A stretch of DNA of 64,000 nt from positions 372,001-436,000 of the forward strand of contig NZ_JAGHKP010000004.1 in the NCBI RefSeq assembly GCF_017742215.1, given 5' to 3'. Below, in pieces: positions 1 through 9,857 of the stretch. The stretch's first letter is position 1. The number at the start of each line of letters is the position of its first letter. The notes under the pieces were generated by a model, which was not told the DNA's origin, ran no database searches, and saw only the letters and a list, made by a program, of their open reading frames with translations. The position numbers were made by a program, and so were the translations under genes. The DNA comes from Chitinophaga chungangae (GTDB taxonomy: Bacteria > Bacteroidota > Bacteroidia > Chitinophagales > Chitinophagaceae).

Positions 1-1
1 T

Positions 2-1132
2 TATATCGTAAACGAATGCGAAGCCATTAAAGACAGCCTGCGGCCCAATCCCATCGCGGCGCCGGAGCTGAACAGCCACCGCGCCACACGCGGCGCGGCG
101 CAGGCATTGAAGGCGCGTGTTTTATTATATGCGGCCAGTCCGTTGTTTAACGGGCAGAACATTGCGGCCGACAATCCGCTGACGGGTTATGCGGGTTATG
201 ACCGCGAACGCTGGAAATTAGCGTCCGACGCGGCGCGCGAGCTGATCGAAGAAGGGAAGTTTGCCTTGATGCCGAATGCCAAAGACGTATTTATTACCCA
301 GAATAACAGTGAAGTACTCTTTTTCCGCCAGGAAGGGAACACGACCGCCATCGAAAGCACCAATGGCCCCGTTGGTTTCGCCATCGTGGCGCGCGGGCGC
401 ACCAATCCCACGCAGGAGCTGGTAGACGCATTCCCCATGAACAACGGTTTGCCCATCACCGATCCCGCTTCCGGCTACAACTCCAACGAACCTTACGCCA
501 ACCGCGACCCGCGCCTGGCCATGAACATTCTCTACAACGGCGCGCGCTGGCTGGGCACCGAGCTGCAAACCTTCGAAGGCGGCCAGAACAGGCCCGGCGG
601 CGCAGAGCCAGGCACCAAAACTTCGTATTACATGCGCAAGTTCATGGGCAATTTCGAAAATGCATCGCAGTACGCTAATACCAGCCACGATTGGATCATT
701 TTGCGTTACACGGAAGTGCTGCTCAATTTCGCGGAAGCCGAGAACGAATACAACGGCGCAACCGATGAAGTATACCAGGTGCTGAAAGACCTGCGCGCAC
801 GCGCGGGCATCGCGGCGGGGGCAGACGGCATGTACGGTCTCCGCGACGGCATGACGCCCGAACAGATGCGCGAAACGATACGCAATGAAAGAAGGATAGA
901 ACTGGCGTTTGAAGAACACCGTTTCTGGGACATCCGCCGCTGGAAGATCGCGCAGCAGGTGTACGGAAAGGCGTTGCACGGCATGAGCATCATCAAGGAA
1001 GGGCCGGCGTTCAACTACAGCGTGGTGGAAGTGTTCAAACCCGCGTTCACCGCGCCGAAAATGTATCTCTATCCTATTCCATACGACGAAGTGGTGAAGA
1101 ACGATAATATGCGCCAGAACCCGGGCTGGTGA
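2..1132 (+). CDS. SusD/RagB family outer-membrane lipoprotein, 5'-truncated by window edge
   Basis: Glycan-binding lipoprotein partner of a SusC transporter at the cell surface. The reading frame is open from the first bases, so the N-terminus and lipobox lie upstream of the window; the TTG at 107 is internal. The segment ARVLLYAASPLFNG after the frame entry is the usual TPR-region signature of SusD. Near the C-terminus, RNERRIELAFEEHRFWDIRRW followed by YPIPYDEV and QNPGW is the family hallmark. It lies only 34 nt upstream of a SusC gene, so it precedes a transporter instead of following one. Either the order of this pair is reversed, or it belongs to another susC beyond the window edge. The family is certain; the ligand is unknown. 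Confidence 0.93.
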   Translation, partial: YIVNECEAIKDSLRPNPIAAPELNSHRATRGAAQALKARVLLYAASPLFNGQNIAADNPLTGYAGYDRERWKLASDAARELIEEGKFALMPNAKDVFITQNNSEVLFFRQEGNTTAIESTNGPVGFAIVARGRTNPTQELVDAFPMNNGLPITDPASGYNSNEPYANRDPRLAMNILYNGARWLGTELQTFEGGQNRPGGAEPGTKTSYYMRKFMGNFENASQYANTSHDWIILRYTEVLLNFAEAENEYNGATDEVYQVLKDLRARAGIAAGADGMYGLRDGMTPEQMRETIRNERRIELAFEEHRFWDIRRWKIAQQVYGKALHGMSIIKEGPAFNYSVVEVFKPAFTAPKMYLYPIPYDEVVKNDNMRQNPGW

Positions 1133-1166
1133 ACCTTATTCCTTTCATGAAATTTAACTGAAGAAG

Positions 1167-4100
1167 ATGAAAAATATTATACTGTTCTTCCTGCTGATCG
1201 GCGCTGTTCCCTTCACCGCAGCGGCTCAGCAGAAAACCATCAGCGGTACCGTAAAAGACCAGAACGGCGTTTTGCCGGGGGCGGCGGTAGCGGAAAAAGG
1301 CGTGCCCACCAACGGTTCCATCGCCGACCCGGACGGCCGGTTCAAACTCACGCTGAAAGGCACTTCCCACACCGTGATCGTAAAACTGATCGGGTTTGCT
1401 ACGCAGGAAATAGACGTGTCAGGCATTACCACGCTCGACGTGGTGCTGCAGCCTTCTTCCCAGGGCCTGGACGAAGTGGTGATCGTGGGTTTCAACAAAG
1501 CCCAGCGTATCACCAACACCGGCGCGGTGAGCGCCATTTCCGGCGCCGAGATCCGGAACGTGCCCACCGCCAACGTGCAGAATGCGCTGATGGGTAAACT
1601 CCCCGGCTTCGTGTCGCAGCAGCGCTCCGGCCAGCCCGGCAGAGATGCTTCGGACTTTTTCATCCGCGGCGTCAGCTCGCTGAATACGGACGGCAATAAA
1701 CCGCTCATTATCGTAGACGACATCGAATATTCCTACGACCAGCTGCAGCAGATCAACGTGAACGAGATCGAAAGCATTTCCATCCTGAAAGACGCCTCCA
1801 CCACCGCGATCTACGGCATCAAAGGCGCCAACGGCGTATTGGTGGTGGCTACCCGCCGCGGCAAAAGCGGCCGCCCGCAGGTGAACCTGCGCGTGGAATC
1901 CGGTCAGCAGTCGCCCGTGCGCACGCCCAAATTCCTGGATTCGTACAACACCGCGCTGCTCGTGAACGAAGCGTACAAAAACGACGGCCTGCCGCTGAAA
2001 TTCACCGATCAGGACCTCGAGCTGTTCCGCAATGGCAACGATCCTTACGGTCATCCCAACATCAACTGGTACGACGCCGTTTTCAAAAAACATGCTTACC
2101 AGGCCAACACCAACGTAGACATTTCCGGCGGCACCGAAGCGGTGAAATATTTTGTTTCCGGCGGTTTCCTTACGCAGAACGGCCTGGTGAAGGACTTCTC
2201 AGACCCGAGGAACGAAGTGAACACGAACTATTTTTTCCGCAGGTACAACTTCCGTTCGAACCTGGACATGCGCGCCACCAAAACGCTCACCCTCCGCCTC
2301 GACCTCACCACGCGTTTCGGCGACATCAACCAGCCGCGTTCGGCCAACGTGGTGTCTGAAGTGTACAACTTCGAAAAGATCCATCCTTATTCCGCGCCGA
2401 TGATGAACCCTAACGGTTCTTACGCTTTCGCCGCGGATACGAAAGACGCATTGCCTACGCTCAACGCGCGCCTGGCGAACGGCGGTTACAGCCGCAGCAA
2501 AAGAACGGACTTCAACGTGCTGTTCGGCGCCACCCAGCAACTGGATTTCCTCACCAAAGGCCTGTCTCTCACCGGCCGCGTGGCTTACGCCGGCATAGAA
2601 CAATATTCAAGGAACCTTTTCCGCGAAGCGGAACCGCCTTCTTTTTATTACAACCCGGCAGACGGCTCGTATACGCTCGACCCGCGCGGCAATTACCGGC
2701 TGCTGAAATACCGTGTAACCGGCAACACCGATCTTTACAGCCGCAACGTGAACGTACAGGCTTTCCTCAACTACGACCGCGCTTTCGGCGATCATACCTT
2801 TAACGCGCTGGCCTTGTACAACCGCCAGAGCTCTTCTTTCAAATCCGATATCCCGGCCAACTTCAGGGGTTTTTCCTTTAAAGTGGGCTACAATTACAAA
2901 CAGAAATACCTGATCGATTTTAACGGCGCGTACAACGGTTCAGACCGCTTCCAGGCGAAAAAACGAAACGGCTTTTTCCCCGCGGTGGGCATTGGCTGGA
3001 GTATTTCGCAGGAACCGTTCTTCAAGGACAACGTTTCTTTCGTGAGCCTGCTGAAACTCCGCGGCTCGTACGGCGTGGTAGGTTCAGACGTTACTTCCGG
3101 CAACCGTTACCTGTTCCGCCAGGAATATATCAACGGCGGGGATTATTCTTTCGGGGAAAACCATGGCAACGCCGGCTCGATCTACGAAGGCGAACTGGGC
3201 AACCTGGACGTGACCTGGGAAAAAGCCAAAAAAGCCGACGTGGGCATCGACGTGAACCTGTTCAAGGATAAACTGTCCTTTACCATCGATTATTTTCATG
3301 ATATACGGTACGACCAGCTGGTGCGGAAAGGTTCCGTGCCGAATATAATCGGCGTGGGTTTCAGTCCTACCAACGTAGCGAAAACCAGCAACACCGGATT
3401 CGACGGGCAGGTGAATTACCGCGGCAGCGTGCGCAACGTGAACTTCAATACCAGCCTGGTGTTCCAATACTTCAAAAACAAGGTGTTGTTTAAAGACGAA
3501 GCGTCGCCTGCGTATCCGTGGCTGGCGCAGACCGGCCTGCCGATCGATCAGCCTTTCGGATATACCCATATCGGTTTTTACACGCCCGAAGACATCGAGA
3601 AGATACAGGCCAACGCGCACGACAAACCGGCTACGCCGCTCACGGAATATCCTATCCAGGCGGGCGACCTCAAATACAAAGACATCAACGGCGACGGCGT
3701 GATCGACAACAACGACCAGGGCCCCATCGGCAAGCCCAATCTTGCCAGCACGGTGCTGGGCCTTACGCTTGGCGCGAATTACAAAGGTTTCAGCGTCAAC
3801 CTGCTGTTCCAGGGCTCTTTCGGGTACAGCTTCAGCGTGGTGGGCACCGGGATCGAAACGTTCCAGAGCCAGTTCCAGCCCATCCACCAGGAAAGGTGGA
3901 CGCCTGAGAACGCCGCCCATGCACAGTTCCCGCGCCTGACGAGCAACCCTACCACAGTGAACAGCGCGCGTACCTACATGTCCGATTTCTGGCTGATCGA
4001 TGCGCGGTATGTGCGGTTAAAAACCATCGACCTCGGGTACCAGATGCCGAGCCGCTGGCTGCCGAAACGCATTAACAACGCCAGGCTTTACCTGAGCGCA

Positions 4101-4229
4101 TATAACCTTTTCACCTGGACCAACTACGACAAATACCAGCAGGACCCCGAAGTGGCGAGCAACACCGCGGGCGACGCCTATATCAACCAGAAAGTCGTGA
4201 ACGTGGGTATCCAGATCGGTTTTAAATAA
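1167..4229 (+). CDS. SusC/RagA family TonB-linked outer-membrane transporter
   Basis: TonB-dependent importer of oligosaccharides through the outer membrane, 1020 aa. The signal peptide ends near AAAQQ (about residue 21). A carboxypeptidase-regulatory-like beta-sandwich (about 24-95) follows, then a plug with SILKDASTTAIYGIKGANGVLVV (SusC signature) and a C-terminal barrel ending VNVGIQIGFK. No STN domain is present, so it should not signal to an anti-sigma factor. ATG at 1167 is the only start that gives a proper signal peptide. It sits between a SusD upstream and a lipoprotein 7 nt downstream, in one operon with a GH2 enzyme. The substrate is unknown. Confidence 0.95.
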   Translation: MKNIILFFLLIGAVPFTAAAQQKTISGTVKDQNGVLPGAAVAEKGVPTNGSIADPDGRFKLTLKGTSHTVIVKLIGFATQEIDVSGITTLDVVLQPSSQGLDEVVIVGFNKAQRITNTGAVSAISGAEIRNVPTANVQNALMGKLPGFVSQQRSGQPGRDASDFFIRGVSSLNTDGNKPLIIVDDIEYSYDQLQQINVNEIESISILKDASTTAIYGIKGANGVLVVATRRGKSGRPQVNLRVESGQQSPVRTPKFLDSYNTALLVNEAYKNDGLPLKFTDQDLELFRNGNDPYGHPNINWYDAVFKKHAYQANTNVDISGGTEAVKYFVSGGFLTQNGLVKDFSDPRNEVNTNYFFRRYNFRSNLDMRATKTLTLRLDLTTRFGDINQPRSANVVSEVYNFEKIHPYSAPMMNPNGSYAFAADTKDALPTLNARLANGGYSRSKRTDFNVLFGATQQLDFLTKGLSLTGRVAYAGIEQYSRNLFREAEPPSFYYNPADGSYTLDPRGNYRLLKYRVTGNTDLYSRNVNVQAFLNYDRAFGDHTFNALALYNRQSSSFKSDIPANFRGFSFKVGYNYKQKYLIDFNGAYNGSDRFQAKKRNGFFPAVGIGWSISQEPFFKDNVSFVSLLKLRGSYGVVGSDVTSGNRYLFRQEYINGGDYSFGENHGNAGSIYEGELGNLDVTWEKAKKADVGIDVNLFKDKLSFTIDYFHDIRYDQLVRKGSVPNIIGVGFSPTNVAKTSNTGFDGQVNYRGSVRNVNFNTSLVFQYFKNKVLFKDEASPAYPWLAQTGLPIDQPFGYTHIGFYTPEDIEKIQANAHDKPATPLTEYPIQAGDLKYKDINGDGVIDNNDQGPIGKPNLASTVLGLTLGANYKGFSVNLLFQGSFGYSFSVVGTGIETFQSQFQPIHQERWTPENAAHAQFPRLTSNPTTVNSARTYMSDFWLIDARYVRLKTIDLGYQMPSRWLPKRINNARLYLSAYNLFTWTNYDKYQQDPEVASNTAGDAYINQKVVNVGIQIGFK

Positions 4230-4236
4230 TAACAAC

Positions 4237-5637
4237 ATGAACAAAATGATATTCCTGCTGATAGCCGGAGGTATATTGACCTCCTGCATGAAAAGCCCGC
4301 TGGACGGATACCTCAGCCAGGAGCGCGCCGTTATTTCCTTCCGGCTGCCGGAGCACCAGGTAGGCGAAGCGGAGATCGTGAACGGCCCGGATTCCGCCAC
4401 CATCACCGTATGGGTGGAAAATGAGCCCGACCTCAGCGCGGTAAGCCCGTTGGTGACCGTTTCCAAAGGGGCGGAAGTGTTGCCGGCGAAAGGGGTGAAA
4501 GTGAATTTCGCGGCCAACGGGAACCGTTATGCATACAGGGTTACCTCCGAATCCGGCGCGGTAAAATACTGGTACGTGCGCATCCTCAGCAAAAACGACC
4601 AGCCTGCCGGTCCGCGCCTCGAACTGCTGCAAAGCAACGGCCGGTGGGATTCCCGCGTGAACGTTTACAGCGATCTCGATTATAACGAATACCTCACGCG
4701 TTACCAGAACTGGAACGGCGGCGACGGCTGTTATTCCGTGCTGTTGCCGGACGGGCGCATTATCTGGTCGTTCCAGGACAGCTTTTTCGGTTCCGTGAGC
4801 GCAGACCGCAACCGCACCAACAACGTGATGCGCCGCAACGCCGCGCATCTTCAGCTGGATACGTCGCTGCAAAGTTTTGTACAGCTTAATCCCGGCCGCG
4901 GCGTGGAAAGCCAGACCTGGATCAAATATGGCGATGCGGCTGAAGACCAGGACTGGTACTGGCCCGGCGCCGGGCAGGTGCACGATGGTAAATTCCAGAT
5001 GTTGCTGAGCCATGTGAAAAAAACGGGGAACGGGATGTGGGACTTTCTGCATGTGAGCACAGACCTCGCGATCTTCGACCTGCCGTCTATGCAGCTCAAC
5101 CGGATCGTGAAAGACAAGGACCTGACTGCCAACTACAGCGCCGGCAGCATGAAAGCGCCGGATGGTTATACTTACATGTACGCCACTGAAGGCGGTTTTC
5201 TAACATCCTTCATGTACGTGGCGCGTGTGGCGGGCGATATGAGCGGAAAATGGGAATATTACGACGGGAACGGCTGGAGCGAAACGCCGGTGAAATACAA
5301 CGTGTGCAGCGACATTTCGCAGCCAAACGTGTTTTACGACAACGGCAAATATTACCTCGTATCGCAGCAGATCATTTTCGGGCTGGATATTTACATCTTC
5401 GAATCGACGACGCCCGTTGGGCCATGGACGAACAAACGGACCTTGTACCGCGTTCCTGAAAAATACACCGGAGATATGTTCACCTACAACGCTTTTGTGC
5501 ATCATGCGCTGAGCAGGGAAGGGGAACTGGTGATCTCCTACAACATCAACACCCACGATTTCTCCACCAACTTTAACAAACCCGGCAGTGCGGACCGTTA
5601 CAGGCCGTATTTCGTTCGCGTATTTAATTGGAAATAA
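4237..5637 (+). CDS. Lipoprotein with N-terminal beta-sandwich and C-terminal DUF4185/DUF5005-like propeller domain
   Basis: Predicted surface lipoprotein of 466 aa. The signal peptide ends in the lipobox LTSC (Cys16). Residues of about 25-120 look like the repeat-type beta-sandwich of PUL lipoproteins (DUF5018-like). From about 125 onward, GGDGCYSVLLPDGRIIWSF begins a region resembling the DUF4185/DUF5005 five-bladed propeller group, relatives of glycosidase folds. It starts 7 nt after susC, where a susD or surface glycan-binding protein would usually be, and the next gene is a GH2 glycosidase. A glycan-binding or hydrolytic role is likely from context; I cannot assign catalytic residues. 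Confidence 0.7.
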   Translation: MNKMIFLLIAGGILTSCMKSPLDGYLSQERAVISFRLPEHQVGEAEIVNGPDSATITVWVENEPDLSAVSPLVTVSKGAEVLPAKGVKVNFAANGNRYAYRVTSESGAVKYWYVRILSKNDQPAGPRLELLQSNGRWDSRVNVYSDLDYNEYLTRYQNWNGGDGCYSVLLPDGRIIWSFQDSFFGSVSADRNRTNNVMRRNAAHLQLDTSLQSFVQLNPGRGVESQTWIKYGDAAEDQDWYWPGAGQVHDGKFQMLLSHVKKTGNGMWDFLHVSTDLAIFDLPSMQLNRIVKDKDLTANYSAGSMKAPDGYTYMYATEGGFLTSFMYVARVAGDMSGKWEYYDGNGWSETPVKYNVCSDISQPNVFYDNGKYYLVSQQIIFGLDIYIFESTTPVGPWTNKRTLYRVPEKYTGDMFTYNAFVHHALSREGELVISYNINTHDFSTNFNKPGSADRYRPYFVRVFNWK

Positions 5638-5645
5638 TCAAAAGC

Positions 5646-8543
5646 ATGTTTAAAAAAGGAAAGGGATTGTTGTGCCTGCTGATGGCGGCTGGCCTGGTGG
5701 CGGGCGCCCAGGAAAAGAGGGTCAGTTTAAATAGTGATAAAATAAAATGGAAAATCAAGGCGGTGTCCGAAGTGTCCATGGAGGCCAATCTACATACTGT
5801 GGCTTACAACGACGAAGGCTGGGTGAAGGCAGTTGTGCCGGGAACGGTATTCGGTTCTTTCGTGGAAGCGGGGCTCGAAAAAGATCCCAACTTCGCTGAT
5901 AATATTTACAAAACAGACAAAACAAAATACGACCGCGATTTCTGGTACCGTGCGGTGTTTACGCCCGCGGCAGGAAAAAGCGGGGAAAAACGCTGGCTGA
6001 ATTTTGAAGGCGTGAACCGCAAAGCAGAAGTATTCCTGAACGGCCGGCGCCTCGGTTCGCTCGATGGTTTTATGGACCGCGGCAAGTTCGATGTGACCGG
6101 TATTTTGCAGGCCGGCAAACCGAATGTGCTGGCGCTGCTTGTAGGCTGGCCGGGCACGCCCATCGTGAATTATTCCAGCCCGACGTATATTTCCAGCGCC
6201 AGCTGGGACTGGATGCCGTATGTGCCGGGGCTGAACATGGGCATTACAGACGATGTATCCCTCAGCGCATCCGGGTCTGTGAACATCACCGATCCCTGGG
6301 TGCGCACGGCATTGCCGGACAATTCCCGCGCCAAACTCGACATCAGCATGGAACTGGATAACCATTCCGCTGAAGTGCAGGAGGGCATTGTGTCTGGCAT
6401 GGTACAGCCGGGCGATATCCGTTTTTCGAAAAAGGTGAAAATACAGGCGGGGCAGACCGAGCATGTTTCGTTTCACCCCGAAATTGAAAACCCGGAATTA
6501 TGGTGGCCCAATGGCTACGGCGATCAGCCGCTTTACACCTGCGAGCTGAAATTTACGATGGGCGAAAATGTATCCGACAGTAAAAAGATCGATTTCGGCG
6601 TAAGGCAATACAGTTATGATACGCTGGGCGGCGTGCTGCACATTCACATCAACGGCAAACGAATTTTTATCAAGGGCGGAAACTGGGGAATGTCTGAATA
6701 CATGCTGCGCTGCCGCGGAAACGAATACGACACGAAACTGAAGCTGCACAAGGAAATGAACTTCAATATGGTCCGTAACTGGATCGGCAGCACTACCGAC
6801 GAAGAATTTTACGCCGCCTGCGATAAATACGGCATCCTGGTGTGGGACGATTTCTGGCTTAATTCGCATCCCAACCTGCCGCGCGATGTATTTGCATTCA
6901 ACAAAAACGCGGTGGAAAAGATCAAACGGCTCCGCAATCACCCCAGTATTGCCGTGTGGTGCGGCGATAATGAAGGATATCCTTTGCCACCGCTGAACGG
7001 CTGGCTGAAAGAGAATGTGGCCGTTTTCGACGGGGGCGACCGCCTGTACCAGGCCAACTCGCATTCCGACGGTCTCACCGGCAGCGGTCCATGGACGAAT
7101 TTTATGCCCGCCTGGTATTTCACGAAATATCCCGGAGGTTTTGGCGGAACGCCCGGCTGGGGCCTGCGCACAGAGATCGGAACGGCCGTGTTCACGTCCT
7201 TCGAAAGTTTCAAAAAATTTATGCCCGATACCAGCTGGTGGCCGCGCAATAAAATGTGGGACCTGCATTTCTTCGGTCCTTCCGCCGCCAACGCCGGCCC
7301 GGACCGGTACGACGATGCGGTCAATAAAAGTTACGGCAAAGCCACCGGCATCGAAGATTACTGCCGGAAAGCGCAGCTGCTGAACATCGAGACGAACAAG
7401 GCCATGTACGAGGGCTGGCTGCATCATATGTGGAGCGATGCGTCCGGCATTATGACCTGGATGAGCCAGAGCGCTTACCCGAGCCTCGTTTGGCAGACCT
7501 ACGATTATTATTACGATCTCACCGGCGCATACTGGGGCGTAAAAAAGGCCTGCGAGCCGCTGCACATCCAATGGAGCGCCGCCGATAATTCCGTAAAGGT
7601 GATCAACACTACTTTGCAGAACCGGCAAGGGCTGCAGGCCGAAGCGATCGTATACGGCCTGGATGGCTCGCCGGCGAAACCGTTCGGCAGAACAGCTTCG
7701 GTAAACGCGCCGTCCAATGCGGCCACGCATTGTTTCGACCTGAATTTTAATATCGGCAATCTTGCATTCAAAAAACAGGCGACGGTTTCTTCGTCTTCCC
7801 CGGAAAGCGGCGCCGCTTCGGCGGTGGCGGACGGCAGCACGGGCTCGCGCTGGAGCAGCGGTTATTCAGATAACGAATGGGTGTACGTAGACCTGGGCGC
7901 GAGCCAGGAGATCAGCAGCGTGACCCTGCAATGGGAATCCGCTTATGCGAGCGCGTACAACCTGCAGGTGTCAGACGATGCGCGGAAATGGAAAGACGTA
8001 TACGTTACCGACACGGCGAAAGGCGGACTGGAAACCATTTCCTTCAAACCCGTAAAAGCCCGCTACGTGCGCATGCTGGGCCGCAAGCGCGGTACGGAAT
8101 GGGGTTATTCGCTGTACGAATTCGAAGTGTTTGGGAAAAGGAAAAAAGGTTTGCCGGACGTGCAGTTCATCCGCTTGTTGCTGAAGGACGCACAGGGTAA
8201 GCTGCAGTCGGAGAACTTTTATTGGAGAAGCGCCCGCACGGCGGATTACACGGCGCTCGAAAAAATGCCCGCTGCACGATTGAAAGTAACTTCGCACCTG
8301 GAAAACAAAGGTGACAGCAGTTATCTCACCGCTACGGTCACCAACCCGTCGAAAAACCCGGCATTCGCCGTACATGTGCAGCTGGTGAGGGCCGATAACG
8401 GGGAGCGCGTGCTGCCCGCCGTGATGAACGACAACTATTTCACCTTGTTCAAAGGGGAAAGCAGGAATGTGGAGATCGTTTTCGAACAAAAACTACTCAA
8501 AGACGGGAAATATAAATTATTGGTAACGCCTTTTAACCGGTGA
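5646..8543 (+). CDS. Glycoside hydrolase family 2 (exo-beta-glucosaminidase/beta-mannosidase type) with inserted discoidin domain
   Basis: Secreted exo-acting beta-glycosidase, 965 aa from ATG 5646. An in-frame TTG at 5628 overlaps the preceding stop, and ATG 5646 gives a cleaner signal peptide ending near VAGAQ. The jelly-roll and Ig-like domains occupy about 25-340. The TIM barrel carries VWCGDNEG with the presumed acid/base Glu443 and LRTEIG with the presumed nucleophile Glu510. The motif DLTGAYWGVKKACEPLH is typical of the glucosaminidase/mannosidase branch of GH2. Residues of about 704-832 form an F5/8-type (CBM32-like) domain with the WSSG and YVDLG motifs; the GH2 C-terminal sandwich resumes after it. 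It is the last gene of the PUL and is followed by a terminator. Substrate could be a beta-mannoside, a glucosaminide or similar. Confidence 0.9.
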   Translation: MFKKGKGLLCLLMAAGLVAGAQEKRVSLNSDKIKWKIKAVSEVSMEANLHTVAYNDEGWVKAVVPGTVFGSFVEAGLEKDPNFADNIYKTDKTKYDRDFWYRAVFTPAAGKSGEKRWLNFEGVNRKAEVFLNGRRLGSLDGFMDRGKFDVTGILQAGKPNVLALLVGWPGTPIVNYSSPTYISSASWDWMPYVPGLNMGITDDVSLSASGSVNITDPWVRTALPDNSRAKLDISMELDNHSAEVQEGIVSGMVQPGDIRFSKKVKIQAGQTEHVSFHPEIENPELWWPNGYGDQPLYTCELKFTMGENVSDSKKIDFGVRQYSYDTLGGVLHIHINGKRIFIKGGNWGMSEYMLRCRGNEYDTKLKLHKEMNFNMVRNWIGSTTDEEFYAACDKYGILVWDDFWLNSHPNLPRDVFAFNKNAVEKIKRLRNHPSIAVWCGDNEGYPLPPLNGWLKENVAVFDGGDRLYQANSHSDGLTGSGPWTNFMPAWYFTKYPGGFGGTPGWGLRTEIGTAVFTSFESFKKFMPDTSWWPRNKMWDLHFFGPSAANAGPDRYDDAVNKSYGKATGIEDYCRKAQLLNIETNKAMYEGWLHHMWSDASGIMTWMSQSAYPSLVWQTYDYYYDLTGAYWGVKKACEPLHIQWSAADNSVKVINTTLQNRQGLQAEAIVYGLDGSPAKPFGRTASVNAPSNAATHCFDLNFNIGNLAFKKQATVSSSSPESGAASAVADGSTGSRWSSGYSDNEWVYVDLGASQEISSVTLQWESAYASAYNLQVSDDARKWKDVYVTDTAKGGLETISFKPVKARYVRMLGRKRGTEWGYSLYEFEVFGKRKKGLPDVQFIRLLLKDAQGKLQSENFYWRSARTADYTALEKMPAARLKVTSHLENKGDSSYLTATVTNPSKNPAFAVHVQLVRADNGERVLPAVMNDNYFTLFKGESRNVEIVFEQKLLKDGKYKLLVTPFNR

Positions 8544-8562
8544 AAACCCTGTATCTTTACCG

Positions 8563-8590
8563 AAAGGCCCGCGATAGCGGGCTTTTTTTG
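8563..8590 (+). terminator. Intrinsic terminator of the first PUL operon
   Basis: A perfect 6-bp GC stem, gcccgc/gcgggc (8567-8572 with 8577-8582), has a gata loop and is followed directly by seven T residues. It begins 23 nt after the GH2 stop codon, so it ends the susD-susC-lipoprotein-GH2 transcript. Confidence 0.9.
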
Positions 8591-8650
8591 TACGTTCACG
8601 CGCCCGGAAATACGAGGCCATTCCCATTGTTTTTCCACCTCCCGCGGATA

Positions 8651-9832
8651 TTATTTCTTCGCAAAATGAATGCGTGCGAAACGGATGAAATGTCGCCAGT
8701 CGAATTCTGTCATGTCGTGCACGCCTTCCCGGTTATGATAACCGAGGATGGAATTTTCCACTGCCTGGTTCACCGGCGGCGGTGCGGCGGGAAGCGCCGA
8801 GCGCAGCCCGTATAAAGCAAAAACTTTTTCAGCGTTCTTTAATGACAGGAAGGTGCCGGTGGGATCGGCCCAAAGGTCTTTCGTGGCGTTGGTAGCGTAC
8901 ACAGGCCGCGGCGCGATCAGCGCGATCAGCATATGTTGATCTACCGGCAGATCATTTTCCCGGTCGTTGTATTTTTTGTAGTTGTCGCTGAACCAATGCG
9001 GGAAACTGGTGTTGATCCTTTTGATGCGCTCGCCGAATTGCCGGCGTGCCAGCGCGGCGCCGGTGTTGCCGGAGCAGTTGGTTACGCAGATGGCGAAACG
9101 CTGGTCCTGCGCCGCCGCCCAAAGCGATGTTTTTCCCCCGCGGGAATGCCCCACCAGCACGACTTTTTTGGTATCCACGAGTTTTTCCTTCATAAAATAA
9201 TCCATCACCCGCGAAGCGCCCCATGCCCATGCCCCGATGGCCTTCATGCCGTTAGGCGCGCGTAGTTGTTCGGGATAGAGGCGCAGCAAGCCGCTTGCAT
9301 AAGCGGAAGCATCGTCCGGCGCAAGATCGCTGACGTGGAACGCCGCAATGGCGTAACCGCTGTCCGTCACCATTTCGGCGGGCCAGAACGGGCTTTTGGT
9401 TTTCCTATCCGCGTCCGTATTGTTTTTGCCGCGGTTATTGATCAGCAGGAAAACCGGTACCGGTCGTGAAGCCTTGCCAGGCACAAAAAGCGTGAGATGG
9501 ATGGAAACGGATTGCCCGCCGCGGTACACGTCGATGCGTGTTTCTTTCAACAAGGCTTTCCCGCCCATGGCCCGCGCGTCTTCCCGCGTTGTGATAAAAC
9601 GGATGCTGTCGAAATCACGCGGCATCTGCCCGTAAATATTGTCTTCGAATAACCGGAGCACTTCCGGCCTGCGCGCGTTTTCCCAGGTGCGTGCGTCTTT
9701 CACCGCCTGTCCCGAAAGGGTCAGCAAAGGGTCGGGGAGCGTGTAGGCGGGCACTTTCGATTCATCGTATTGTTGTGCGAAAACAAATGTTGCGTTGCAG
9801 AATAACAGGGCAACGAAGAAAAGTCGTTTCAT
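8651..9832 (-). CDS. CE15-like glucuronoyl esterase family alpha/beta hydrolase
   Basis: Secreted alpha/beta hydrolase of 393 aa resembling carbohydrate esterase family 15, whose members cleave the ester between glucuronoxylan and lignin alcohols. The signal peptide ends at about VFAQQ. The nucleophile elbow is GHSRGGK with Ser230. The CE15-typical segment SGNTGAALARRQFGERI follows, then HWFSDNY. The presumed catalytic His is in EGVHDMTEFDW (His372). The canonical acidic residue beside the SGxxG segment is not evident. Some bacterial CE15 enzymes place it elsewhere, and KDLWADP (about 318-324) is a candidate. It lies 25 nt downstream of a MORN/TPR gene on the same strand. Another esterase specificity is possible. 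Confidence 0.8.
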   Translation of the reverse strand: MKRLFFVALLFCNATFVFAQQYDESKVPAYTLPDPLLTLSGQAVKDARTWENARRPEVLRLFEDNIYGQMPRDFDSIRFITTREDARAMGGKALLKETRIDVYRGGQSVSIHLTLFVPGKASRPVPVFLLINNRGKNNTDADRKTKSPFWPAEMVTDSGYAIAAFHVSDLAPDDASAYASGLLRLYPEQLRAPNGMKAIGAWAWGASRVMDYFMKEKLVDTKKVVLVGHSRGGKTSLWAAAQDQRFAICVTNCSGNTGAALARRQFGERIKRINTSFPHWFSDNYKKYNDRENDLPVDQHMLIALIAPRPVYATNATKDLWADPTGTFLSLKNAEKVFALYGLRSALPAAPPPVNQAVENSILGYHNREGVHDMTEFDWRHFIRFARIHFAKK

Positions 9833-9857
9833 ACGGGAATTATTTACGCTAAAATAC

